Assembly: GCA_919901855.1 (NCBI GenBank)
Contig: CAKKQC010000001.1
Location: forward strand, 190,995 to 254,994
Reading direction: 5' to 3'
Length of the DNA stretch: 64,000 bases
Source of the DNA: a bacterium
Lineage (GTDB): Bacteria; Oederibacteriota; CAKKQC01
Shown here: positions 34,941 through 41,719 of the stretch, in pieces
How the letters are laid out: each line of letters opens with the position of its first letter
Numbering within the stretch: the stretch's first letter is position 1
The notes under the pieces: model-generated
Databases searched by the model: none
Told to the model about the DNA's origin: nothing
What the model saw: the letters and a program-made list of their open reading frames with translations, nothing else
Translations under genes and position numbers: made by a program

Positions 34941-35669
34941 TCAGGCCGAATCCCGCCCTAACGATGCTAGCACGGCGCGGTCCGTTTCATCGAGGGCCGC
35001 CCGCTCGAGCAGGTCCGGACGCTTGGCCCACGTGGCCCGCAGGGCCTCCTGGCGCCGCCAGGCCGCGACCGCCCCGTGGTCCCCGGAGACGAGAACGTCG
35101 GGCACCCGGAGGCCCCGGAACTCCTGTGGTCGCGTGTAATGCGGAAAGTCCAGGAGACCCTGCGCAAAGCTGTCCCGGGCCGCCGAGGTCTCGTTCCCCA
35201 GCACGCCGGGCAAGTGGCGCGCCACGGCCTCGAGCAGGACGAGCGCCGGAAGCTCGCCGCCCATGAGCACGTAATCGCCGATCGACACCTCGCGGTCCAC
35301 CAGCTCGAGGCGAACTCTCTCGTCCACGCCCTCGTACCGGCCGCACAGGAGCAGGAGCCCGCGGCTGCCGGCCAATTCCGTGGCGAGCGCGTGCGTCAGG
35401 GGCTCGCCCTGCGGCGAGAGCAGGATCACGGCGTCGCCCGGCTGGCGGTGCGTCTCGACCGCCTCGAACAGGGGCTCGGGCTTGAGGACCATCCCGCCGC
35501 CGCCGCCGAACGGCACGTCGTCCACGGTCCGATGCCGGTCGTGCGCGTGGTCCCGGAGGTCCACGACCTTCGTCTCGAGCGTCTTCGCCTCGACCGCGCG
35601 GCCGACGAGGCCGGCACCCAGGAACGTCCGGACGAGGTCCGGGAAGATGGAAATGATCGTGATCCTCAT
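34941..35669 (-). CDS. trmD: tRNA (guanine-N1)-methyltransferase TrmD
   Basis: A 242-residue SPOUT methyltransferase making m1G37 in tRNAs. Motifs: MRITIISIFPDL at the start, DDVPFGGGGGMVLKPEPLF, LSPQGEPLTHALA, LCGRYEGVDERV, EVSIGDYVLMGGELPALVL and HYTRPQEFRG. The ATG overlaps the rimM stop (ATGA), so translation is coupled; the longer upstream frame is an overlap with rimM. Confidence 0.97.
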   Translation of the reverse strand: MRITIISIFPDLVRTFLGAGLVGRAVEAKTLETKVVDLRDHAHDRHRTVDDVPFGGGGGMVLKPEPLFEAVETHRQPGDAVILLSPQGEPLTHALATELAGSRGLLLLCGRYEGVDERVRLELVDREVSIGDYVLMGGELPALVLLEAVARHLPGVLGNETSAARDSFAQGLLDFPHYTRPQEFRGLRVPDVLVSGDHGAVAAWRRQEALRATWAKRPDLLERAALDETDRAVLASLGRDSA

Positions 35670-36202
35670 GGCTTCCGTTTCGTCAGGCACGCCTCGAGCA
35701 GGCCCGGCGGCACGCGGACCGTGATGGCCCCCGTTCCCGCGGGCATCGCGACCACGAGGGCGCGAAGCGCCGGAAATAGGAGGTCGCCGTCCGGCCCCGA
35801 GATCTCCCAGCAGTCGTTCGCGCCCGTCCGGACCACGTCCGTCACGGTCCCGAGCGCGCGGCCGTCCTCGGCGACGACGGCACGCCCGACGAGGTCGCGT
35901 ACGTACCACGCGCCCTCCGGCAGGGGCGGCGATGCGGCCGGCTCGACCGCGAGACGGGTCCCCGCGAGCGCCGCGGCCCCCTCGCGCGTCGCCGTTCCCT
36001 CGAGGGTAACGAGCCAGCGGCCCTCGACCTCGCGAGCCGAGGTCACCTGGGCCGCCACGGCGGCGCCGTCACGAACAAGCAGGACCCCGGCGAGGGTGCG
36101 GTGGCGGTTCGGAACGTCGGTCAACGGGCGGACCCAGACCGCTCCCGCGACGCCGTAGGCGCCGGTTATCTCGCCGATCTCCACCCTTTGGGGTTCTTCC
36201 AC
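35666..36202 (-). CDS. rimM: Ribosome maturation factor RimM
   Basis: A 178-residue 30S assembly factor binding S19. The N-terminal barrel (VEIGEITGAYGVAGAVWVRPLTD split around residue 8-30) and the C-terminal PRC-barrel (WYVRDLVGRAVVAEDGRALGTVTDV) are both present. No ATG fits; GTG 36202 gives the normal length and lies just after the khpA stop, with a GGGGGGTGA SD-like stretch upstream. GTG 36184 is an alternative. Confidence 0.93.
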   Translation of the reverse strand: MEEPQRVEIGEITGAYGVAGAVWVRPLTDVPNRHRTLAGVLLVRDGAAVAAQVTSAREVEGRWLVTLEGTATREGAAALAGTRLAVEPAASPPLPEGAWYVRDLVGRAVVAEDGRALGTVTDVVRTGANDCWEISGPDGDLLFPALRALVVAMPAGTGAITVRVPPGLLEACLTKRKP

Positions 36203-36209
36203 CGGAGCA

Positions 36210-36470
36210 TCACCCCCCGGCGCGGCGGGCGTCCTGCTCCTCGTCGATGACTTCCAGCGTCGCGTCCTTCTGCGACCGGATGGCGGCCGCGTGAACGAGC
36301 GTGCGCATGGCTTTGATCGTCCGCCCCTGGCGGCCGATGACATGCCCGACGTCCCCGGGGGCGACCCGGAGTTCGAGCGAGATCGTACTGGCGTTGTCGG
36401 TTTCCCGGACATCCACGGCTTCCGGGCGGTCGACCAGCGCCCGGGCCAGCAGTTCCACGAGTTCCTTCAT
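36210..36470 (-). CDS. khpA: KH-domain RNA-binding protein KhpA
   Basis: An 86-residue single-KH protein of the YlqC/KhpA family, with GxxG loop VIGRQGRT and flanking helix-strand pattern. It is normally encoded between rpsP and rimM, as here, and is thought to act in RNA processing or cell-length control together with KhpB. GGAGGGG SD before ATG 36470. Confidence 0.93.
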   Translation of the reverse strand: MKELVELLARALVDRPEAVDVRETDNASTISLELRVAPGDVGHVIGRQGRTIKAMRTLVHAAAIRSQKDATLEVIDEEQDARRAGG

Positions 36471-36534
36471 GGGAGTTACCCCTCCTTGAATTGTGGGATG
36501 ACGTTCAAGCGGACCCGGCTATTCGGGGGTCGGA

Positions 36535-36771
36535 CTAGCGGCCGGCCCGCTTCAGCAGACCGCGCACCGTCGGTGAAACCGACGCGCCGCGTGCCTGCCA
36601 GATCTTGACGCGCTCGAGCTTGACCTTGAGGCCCTCGCCCTTGCCGCGCGGCACCCAGGTGCCGAGCGTCTCCAGGCACGCACCGTTGTTCTTGCGGCGC
36701 GAGTCCAGTACCGCGACGCGGTACTGCGGCTGGCTCCTCTTCCCGACGCGCATGAGACGAATCGTGACCAT
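36535..36771 (-). CDS. rpsP: Ribosomal protein S16
   Basis: A 78-residue small-subunit assembly protein: MVTIRLMRVGKRSQPQYRVAVLDSR in the N-terminal half, then ETLGTWVPR and a short C-terminus. Normal length. AAAGGA SD before ATG 36771. First gene of the operon; an extended -10-like TGCTATGCT lies about 45 bases upstream. Confidence 0.96.
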   Translation of the reverse strand: MVTIRLMRVGKRSQPQYRVAVLDSRRKNNGACLETLGTWVPRGKGEGLKVKLERVKIWQARGASVSPTVRGLLKRAGR

Positions 36772-36815
36772 CGTGACGTTTCCTTTCAGGACAGACGACT
36801 TTCGAACAGGACACT

Positions 36816-36821
36816 AGCATA
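36816..36821 (-). promoter_or_regulatory. Candidate -10 box (TATGCT) for the rpsP operon
   Basis: TATGCT with an upstream TG (TGCTATGCT), 44 bases before rpsP. Together with the SD this would give a conventional leader. Confidence 0.3.
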
Positions 36822-36839
36822 GCAGAACGTCCCCCCCTG

Positions 36840-37619
36840 CTACAGCGAGCGGATATACGCGACCAGGGCGTCGAGATCGCGGGGCGCGAGCCGGGTCCGG
36901 AACAGGGGCATCCGGATCGCCTGCCGGTGGAGGAACCAGCGCGCCGCCGGGTTCGATTCGAGCCGGGGGATGCTCCCGTCCCGGATCCAGCCCCGGAGCT
37001 CCTCGTCGTTCCGCACGAGCTCCCGGAAATCCCCGCCGGTCCAGGGCGGAATCGCACCCGTGAAGCTCCCGGGATTCGGCCCGCCGGTGAGCCCACCGGC
37101 CCCGTGACAGCCGAAGCACCCGGACGAGGCGGCGACCGCCCGTCCCCGCTTGACGGTCGCCGTCGGATCATCCTTCGATCCGGGGCGGCTCCACCCGGCG
37201 ACGGCCTCCACGTATGCCGCGAGGTCCGCGATCCCGCGGGGCGACACGAACCCGGCGAACGCGAGCATCTTCAGGAGGCCCGTGCGGGGAGTTTCGGCGT
37301 CCGCCGAAACTCCCCGGAGCGGGCGGGCCGCCCCAGCCCGACCGCTGGCGATCCATTCGCGGACCTCCGCGTCGTCCGACGCGTACATGGCGAGCGCGCC
37401 GCCGGTCCAGCCCGGGACCTCGCCTTCCTCCGCGCCGGGATTCGGCATCCCACCCGCTCCGCCGGCCCCGTGGCAGTTGAAGCAGCCGAGCCGCTGGGCG
37501 AGGAGCATGCCGCGCCGCTCCGGCGTGGCCGCCGGGCGCCGCACCGCGACGACGGCGACTGCAAGCAGGACGGCGGCCGCGAACACCCCCGCCGCAGCCA
37601 TCCGAAGGCGCCCGGTCAT
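36840..37619 (-). CDS. Di-heme c-type cytochrome, membrane anchored
   Basis: A 259-residue periplasmic electron carrier with an N-terminal membrane helix (MAAAGVFAAAVLLAVAVVAV) and two class I cytochrome c domains. CxxCH heme sites are CFNCH near residue 47 and CFGCH near 170, each followed by GAGG...NPG. Candidate Met ligands are present (e.g. LLKMLAFAGF and RMPLFRTRL). SD GAGGAG before ATG 37619. It sits beside two heavy-metal-binding-domain proteins, which suggests redox chemistry linked to metals, but no oxidase is nearby. Confidence 0.88.
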   Translation of the reverse strand: MTGRLRMAAAGVFAAAVLLAVAVVAVRRPAATPERRGMLLAQRLGCFNCHGAGGAGGMPNPGAEEGEVPGWTGGALAMYASDDAEVREWIASGRAGAARPLRGVSADAETPRTGLLKMLAFAGFVSPRGIADLAAYVEAVAGWSRPGSKDDPTATVKRGRAVAASSGCFGCHGAGGLTGGPNPGSFTGAIPPWTGGDFRELVRNDEELRGWIRDGSIPRLESNPAARWFLHRQAIRMPLFRTRLAPRDLDALVAYIRSL

Positions 37620-37706
37620 GCGCTCAACTCCTCTTCTCGAGGTCCAACCGCATTTCACGATTATTAACTCGGGCGACCCCCGGTTATTGGCGTCCCCGGC
37701 AACGCG

Positions 37707-37994
37707 TCATTCCCCTGTCTGCTTCTTCTGCTGAACGAGATCCATGGCGCACTTAGGGCACTTGCCCGGCTTGTCACCGGTGTAGTGGCCCATCGGACAC
37801 GCCCAGACCTGCACAGCCTCGGTTCCCCCCGAGTCCGTTATCGTCGTGGCGCTCGCCTGCCCGGCGTGCCGGTCATGGGATCCATGCGACATCCCGCAGC
37901 CCATCATGCCACAGCCGGCCATGGCCCCCGCCACCGAGACGACGCCCACCCAGCGCATCGCTGATTTCACCGATCCCTCACCCGTCTTCGACAT
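37707..37994 (-). CDS. Small lipoprotein with a heavy-metal-binding domain
   Basis: A 95-residue lipoprotein. Lipobox AMAGC precedes a Met/His/Cys-rich segment (CGMMGCGMSHGSHDRHAG) and a C-terminal heavy-metal-binding domain (VWACPMGHYTGDKPGKCPKCAMDL), the module found in CusB-type proteins. Four Cys and a Met can bind soft metals. Strong SD (AGGAGGAG) before ATG 37994. Likely a periplasmic copper or silver chaperone or scavenger for the efflux systems 1-2 kb away. Confidence 0.82.
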   Translation of the reverse strand: MSKTGEGSVKSAMRWVGVVSVAGAMAGCGMMGCGMSHGSHDRHAGQASATTITDSGGTEAVQVWACPMGHYTGDKPGKCPKCAMDLVQQKKQTGE

Positions 37995-38088
37995 CTCTTC
38001 TCCTCCTATATTGGAAGATAAGCGGCGGCGGCCTCTTGCGGCCGCCGCCCCCAATCGGGAAGGCCGGATCAGCCGACCCCGCCCGGGT

Positions 38089-38649
38089 TCAGCTCTTCTT
38101 CTTCTCGAGTGTCATCCCGCAGTGCGGACACTTGCCCGGCTTGTCGGACGTCGCGCAGCCCATCGGACACGCCCAGACTTCCTTCGCGGGCGTCGCGGGC
38201 GCCGTTGCGGCGGCGGGTGCCTGAGCCGGCGCAGGAGCTGCCGCGGCCGCCTTAACCCGTTTGATCGAGCTCATCTGGATCGCCTTGATCCCGTCGTGCT
38301 CGATGACCACACCCTTGAGCTCGGCGGGATAGCCAGCCAGTTTCGCCACCTTCCCCTTGATCGACTCGTGCCCCTGCCCGAGCAGGAGGTACACGGTCCC
38401 GTCCGCCGCCAGGAACCCGATGGGCAGGCCCTTGTTGATGCACATGGACGCGCATGCCGCGTGGTCGGGCCCCTTCCCGGTTTCGGGATGCACCGTGAAA
38501 CAGTAGAGGTCGATGACCTCGCCCTGCAGCGTTACTTCCGTGCCCTTCGCATGCTCCTCATCGTTATGCCCCGCTTCCCCCGCGTACGCGACCGTGGCCG
38601 ACACCAGGCCCGCCGCCAACCCCACGAGCACAAACCGCAGATTCTTCAT
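38089..38649 (-). CDS. Periplasmic protein with a C-terminal heavy-metal-binding domain
   Basis: A 186-residue protein with signal peptide (MKNLRFVLVGLAAGLVSATVAYA). A middle domain (TLQGEVIDLYCFTVHPETG...CASMCINKGLPIGFLAADGTVYLLLG split in two parts) looks like the small beta-rich fold often found with Cys-His metal sites. An Ala/Pro-rich linker follows, then a heavy-metal-binding domain VWACPMGCATSDKPGKCPHCGM. SD GGGGAGG before ATG 38649. Probably co-transcribed with the small lipoprotein and cytochrome genes downstream; a divergent sigma-54-type promoter lies 170 bases upstream. Confidence 0.8.
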   Translation of the reverse strand: MKNLRFVLVGLAAGLVSATVAYAGEAGHNDEEHAKGTEVTLQGEVIDLYCFTVHPETGKGPDHAACASMCINKGLPIGFLAADGTVYLLLGQGHESIKGKVAKLAGYPAELKGVVIEHDGIKAIQMSSIKRVKAAAAAPAPAQAPAAATAPATPAKEVWACPMGCATSDKPGKCPHCGMTLEKKKS

Positions 38650-38828
38650 GACGAACCTCCCCTTGCCACTCCGTGTTGTAACCACATCAAGCCACCCAGA
38701 TTGCGGTCCCGAATACGAACACCACCATCACCCGCCCGCGCCTCGCGGTTGACCATCGTTCATCGTCATCGCTTGAGAACCCTCCTTCCACGAACCCATC
38801 CAAGGTCGTCCCATACTGCTGCTCGAAG

Positions 38829-38845
38829 GTGCAAGCCGCGTGCCC
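38829..38845 (-). promoter_or_regulatory. Sigma-54-type promoter facing the heavy-metal-binding genes
   Basis: Minus-strand GGGCACGCGGCTTGCAC: GG and GC with the required ten-base spacing, GGCACG and TTGCA intact, one weak base in the -24 box. Predicted start near 38819, giving a leader of about 170 bases to ATG 38649. Confidence 0.5.
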
Positions 38846-39074
38846 GGCGCGCGGGCCCCTAATTCCCGCAAAGGAGCGGGGGAGCCCGGCGGGAACTGCG
38901 GCATATACGGCAGGACTGTCTGAGATGACCCACGGCACACGGACCGCCAAGAGGCGCCGCACCCGGGGCAGCCTTGGAGCGCCAAGTGTAGCATTTGCCG
39001 CACCGGATTGTGCGATACCGCCCTCCATGGCCCCTCCAATGCCGGGGAACCCATGTAATCAGGTGCGTTTCGGG

Positions 39075-39091
39075 TTGGCACGAACCTTGCT
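39075..39091 (+). promoter_or_regulatory. Consensus sigma-54 promoter of efflux operon 1
   Basis: TTGGCACGAACCTTGCT matches the -24/-12 consensus (YTGGCACGrNNNTTGCW) completely, with GG-N10-GC spacing. The predicted start is near 39102, only three bases before ATG 39105. Sigma-54 promoters need an NtrC-type activator; one is encoded at 55628-57001. Confidence 0.7.
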
Positions 39092-39104
39092 CTCTAAGGT
39101 CACC

Positions 39105-40409
39105 ATGACTCGAATCGTACTGTCCCTGCTCACCCTCGGCGCGGTCGCCGCTGCATCCGGCGACCCAGCTCCGGTCCGGCTGGACGCCTTGCTGGCGGAG
39201 GCGCGGGATGCGTCGCCCATGATCCGGGCAGCCCGGGCCGAGGCGGATGCCGCGGCGGCCCGGGTTGCGGGGGCGTCGAGCCCGGGCGAGGTCATGGTCG
39301 AGGGCGCGCGCACGGAGAGTCCCGCGATGCGGTCGACCATGCTGGGCGCGCGGCTCGACCTGCCGTTTCCCGGTTCCTCGATCCTCGCCGGGCGCGCCGC
39401 CAGCCTCGCCGCCCGGGCGGCGGCGGAGCGTGCCCGCGCCGTGGAGCTCGACGTGCTGGCCCGCATCCGGACGGCATACTACCGCCTCGCCCGCGCCGCC
39501 GGCACGCTCGCGGCCGCCGAACAGGCGCGCGACTTCTTCCGCCAGGCCGCCGCCGTCGCGAAGGCCCGGGCGGTCACGCCCGCGCGCGGACGGACGTCCG
39601 GCGCGCCGGCCGGTCCGTCCACGGGGATGGGCGGCATGGGGGCTTCGGCGCCGTCCGGCGACGCGACCGCCGACTACCTCCTGCTCGAGGCCGAGGCGGC
39701 AAGGATGAACCCCATGGTCGTCATGCAGGCGAACGAGCGCACGGTCGCCGAGGCCGAGCTCGCCGAACTGCTCGGCCGGCCCCGCGACCGGTCGCGGATC
39801 GGGACGGCCGTCCTGCCCGACCTGCCCGAGCCGTCCATCGATCCCGACCGGCTCGTGGACCGCGCGCTGGCCCGGTCACCCGAACTCCTCGCGGCGCGGT
39901 CCGACGCCGCCGCGGCCGGCGCGGAGGCCGGACAGATGGCGATCATGATGCTCCCCATGGTCTCCCCCTTCTACCAGGCGGAACGGTTCGAGATGGGCGG
40001 GACCGGCCGGACGATCGGGGTGGCGCTCTCTTACCCGATCTGGTTCTGGAAGCCCGCGGCGGCGTGGCGGGAGGCGGTGGCCATGCGGACCGCGAAGCGC
40101 GCCGACGCGGCCGCACGCGAGGCCGAGGTGACGCGGATGGTGCGGGAGGAGGTCTCCGAGACCCGGGCGCACTGGTCGGCGGCGGTCGAGTACCGGGACG
40201 CCGTCGTGCCCCTGCTCGACCAGGCCGTCCGGTCCGCCCGCGGATCCTACGAGGCCGGGCGGACGGACGTGCTCCGCCTGCTGGCGGGGATGCAGCAATG
40301 GCTGTCGGCCACTACGGACTACTACGACGAGGCGTACCAGTACGGCGAGCACCGGGCCGCCCTGGAGCGGACGGTCGGAGAGCCGATCGAGGAGGTGAGG
40401 TCACGATGA
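39105..40409 (+). CDS. TolC/CusC-family outer-membrane efflux protein, operon 1
   Basis: A 434-residue outer-membrane factor of a tripartite metal pump. A signal peptide (MTRIVLSLLTLGAVAAASG) is followed by two repeats of long Ala-rich helices separated by short strands, the OEP architecture (VRLDALLAEARDASPMIRAARAE; SPELLAARSDAAAAGAEA). A Met-rich insert (MGGMGASA, MAIMMLPM) fits copper or silver. The conserved IGVALSYPIWFW segment follows. ATG 39105 is chosen over an upstream frame extension as it opens the signal peptide. Its stop overlaps the next start (ATGA). Confidence 0.85.
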   Translation: MTRIVLSLLTLGAVAAASGDPAPVRLDALLAEARDASPMIRAARAEADAAAARVAGASSPGEVMVEGARTESPAMRSTMLGARLDLPFPGSSILAGRAASLAARAAAERARAVELDVLARIRTAYYRLARAAGTLAAAEQARDFFRQAAAVAKARAVTPARGRTSGAPAGPSTGMGGMGASAPSGDATADYLLLEAEAARMNPMVVMQANERTVAEAELAELLGRPRDRSRIGTAVLPDLPEPSIDPDRLVDRALARSPELLAARSDAAAAGAEAGQMAIMMLPMVSPFYQAERFEMGGTGRTIGVALSYPIWFWKPAAAWREAVAMRTAKRADAAAREAEVTRMVREEVSETRAHWSAAVEYRDAVVPLLDQAVRSARGSYEAGRTDVLRLLAGMQQWLSATTDYYDEAYQYGEHRAALERTVGEPIEEVRSR

Positions 40410-41719
40410 GGACGACGCGGCTCGTGACGGTGGCGTGGATAGCCTGGGCGGTCGTGGCGGTGCTCCCGGGGTCGGCCCCGGGAGCACCGGCGGCGGCCCC
40501 GGCGGTGCGGGAGGTGTGGGCCTGCCCCATGGAGGACACGGTGCCCACGCTCGCGCCTGGCCGGTGCCCCACCTGCGGGATGAAGCGGGTGAAGCGGGCG
40601 ATGAAGCCAGGCGACAAGGCGAAGATGGCGGCGGCCGCGAAGCCCGCCGCCGCGACCGCGAAAGCGGCTCACACCCCCGCCCCCGGAGCCGCGCCGAAGC
40701 CGGGGACGCCGGCCGGGAAGGCGAAGTACCACTGCCCCATGCACCCCCAGATCGTGCAGGACAAGCCCGGCGAGTGCCCGATCTGCTTCATGCAGCTCGT
40801 GCCGATCAGGCAGGAGGACGTCCGGATGCCGATCGAGGGACGCGCGGTCGTGAACATGGATGCGGACCGGCGCCGGCAGTTGGGCGTGGCGACCGAGACC
40901 GTCCGGCGCCGGCACCTGACCCGGACGATCCGGCTGCCCGGCCGGATCGCGTACGATCCGGGCCTTTACGAGGCGCTGACCGAGTACCAGTCGGCCGCGG
41001 AGGCCGGGGCGCGCGCCGGGGACCGGACCGCGGGACCGATGGCGGCCGTGCTTAACGCCGCCCGGCTCAAGCTCGCGCGGTTCGGGCTGGACGAGGCCCA
41101 AGCCCGCGCGCTGGCCGCTTCCGGCCGCGTCCAGACCCTGATCCTGCCGGGAGACACGATGTGGGTGCTCGCCAGCGCGTTCGACCAGGACCTGGCGTGG
41201 ATCCGCCGGGGCCAGACGGCGCGGATCGAGGTCTCGTCGCTGCCGGGACGGAAGATCACGGGGACCGTCGAAGCCATCGAGCCGTCCCTCGATCCGGTAA
41301 GCCGGACGGCGACCGTGCGGCTCCTGGCCGACAACCCCGTCGGGGCCGCGATGCGCCTCGAGATGTACGCGACCGTCCGGGTCGAAGCGGAGATGGGGGA
41401 GCGGCTGGTCGTGCCCCGGGACGCGGTCCTGGACACGGGGGAACGCAAGATCGTGTTCGTCGTCCGGGGCGACGGGCTGGAGCCCCGCGAGATCGAGACC
41501 GGGATTCGGGCGGACGACGGGCTCGAGGTGACCCGGGGTCTCAAGGCCGGCGAGACCGTGGTCTTGTCGGGCAACTTCCTCATCGATGCCGAGAGCCGAA
41601 TCCGGGCGGATATCGCGAAGATGATGTCGGCTCCCGAACCGGTTTCCGGCAGCGTTCCGGCGGACACCGACACCCCGCGTCCCCCCGCGGCTACGGAGAC
41701 GGGCGGTCATGCGCACTGA
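40406..41719 (+). CDS. CusB-type membrane fusion protein with two heavy-metal-binding domains
   Basis: A 437-residue periplasmic adaptor. Signal peptide, then two tandem heavy-metal-binding domains: VWACPMEDTVPTLAPGRCPTCGM (residues ~33-55, split) and YHCPMHPQIVQDKPGECPICFM (~110-131, split), joined by an Ala/Lys/Pro-rich linker. The adaptor core has VNMDADRRRQLGVATETV, RLPGRIAYDPG, a hairpin, VLASAFDQDLAWIRRGQ, GTVEAIEPSLDPVSRTATVRL and VVPRDAVLDTGERKIVFV. One extra metal domain compared with E. coli CusB, which has none. Coupled to the TolC gene (ATGA) and overlapping cusA by 11 bases. Confidence 0.9.
   Translation: MRTTRLVTVAWIAWAVVAVLPGSAPGAPAAAPAVREVWACPMEDTVPTLAPGRCPTCGMKRVKRAMKPGDKAKMAAAAKPAAATAKAAHTPAPGAAPKPGTPAGKAKYHCPMHPQIVQDKPGECPICFMQLVPIRQEDVRMPIEGRAVVNMDADRRRQLGVATETVRRRHLTRTIRLPGRIAYDPGLYEALTEYQSAAEAGARAGDRTAGPMAAVLNAARLKLARFGLDEAQARALAASGRVQTLILPGDTMWVLASAFDQDLAWIRRGQTARIEVSSLPGRKITGTVEAIEPSLDPVSRTATVRLLADNPVGAAMRLEMYATVRVEAEMGERLVVPRDAVLDTGERKIVFVVRGDGLEPREIETGIRADDGLEVTRGLKAGETVVLSGNFLIDAESRIRADIAKMMSAPEPVSGSVPADTDTPRPPAATETGGHAH

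Larger units (their letters stand above)
38650..39104. other. Divergent regulatory region of the metal genes
   Basis: No gene is supported. It separates the minus-strand heavy-metal-binding genes from the plus-strand efflux operon. It holds two sigma-54-type -24/-12 elements facing outward (38829-38845 and 39075-39091). It also has a short inverted repeat CGCAC-N6-GTGCG (38999-39014), a possible activator site about 60 bases upstream of the plus-strand promoter. Confidence 0.55.

Noticed and set aside
39083-39100. ACCTT...AAGGT as a CueR/MerR operator
   Set aside because: MerR-family operators sit between -35 and -10 boxes with 19-base spacing. Here the repeat overlaps a consensus sigma-54 promoter and no such sigma-70 promoter is seen.
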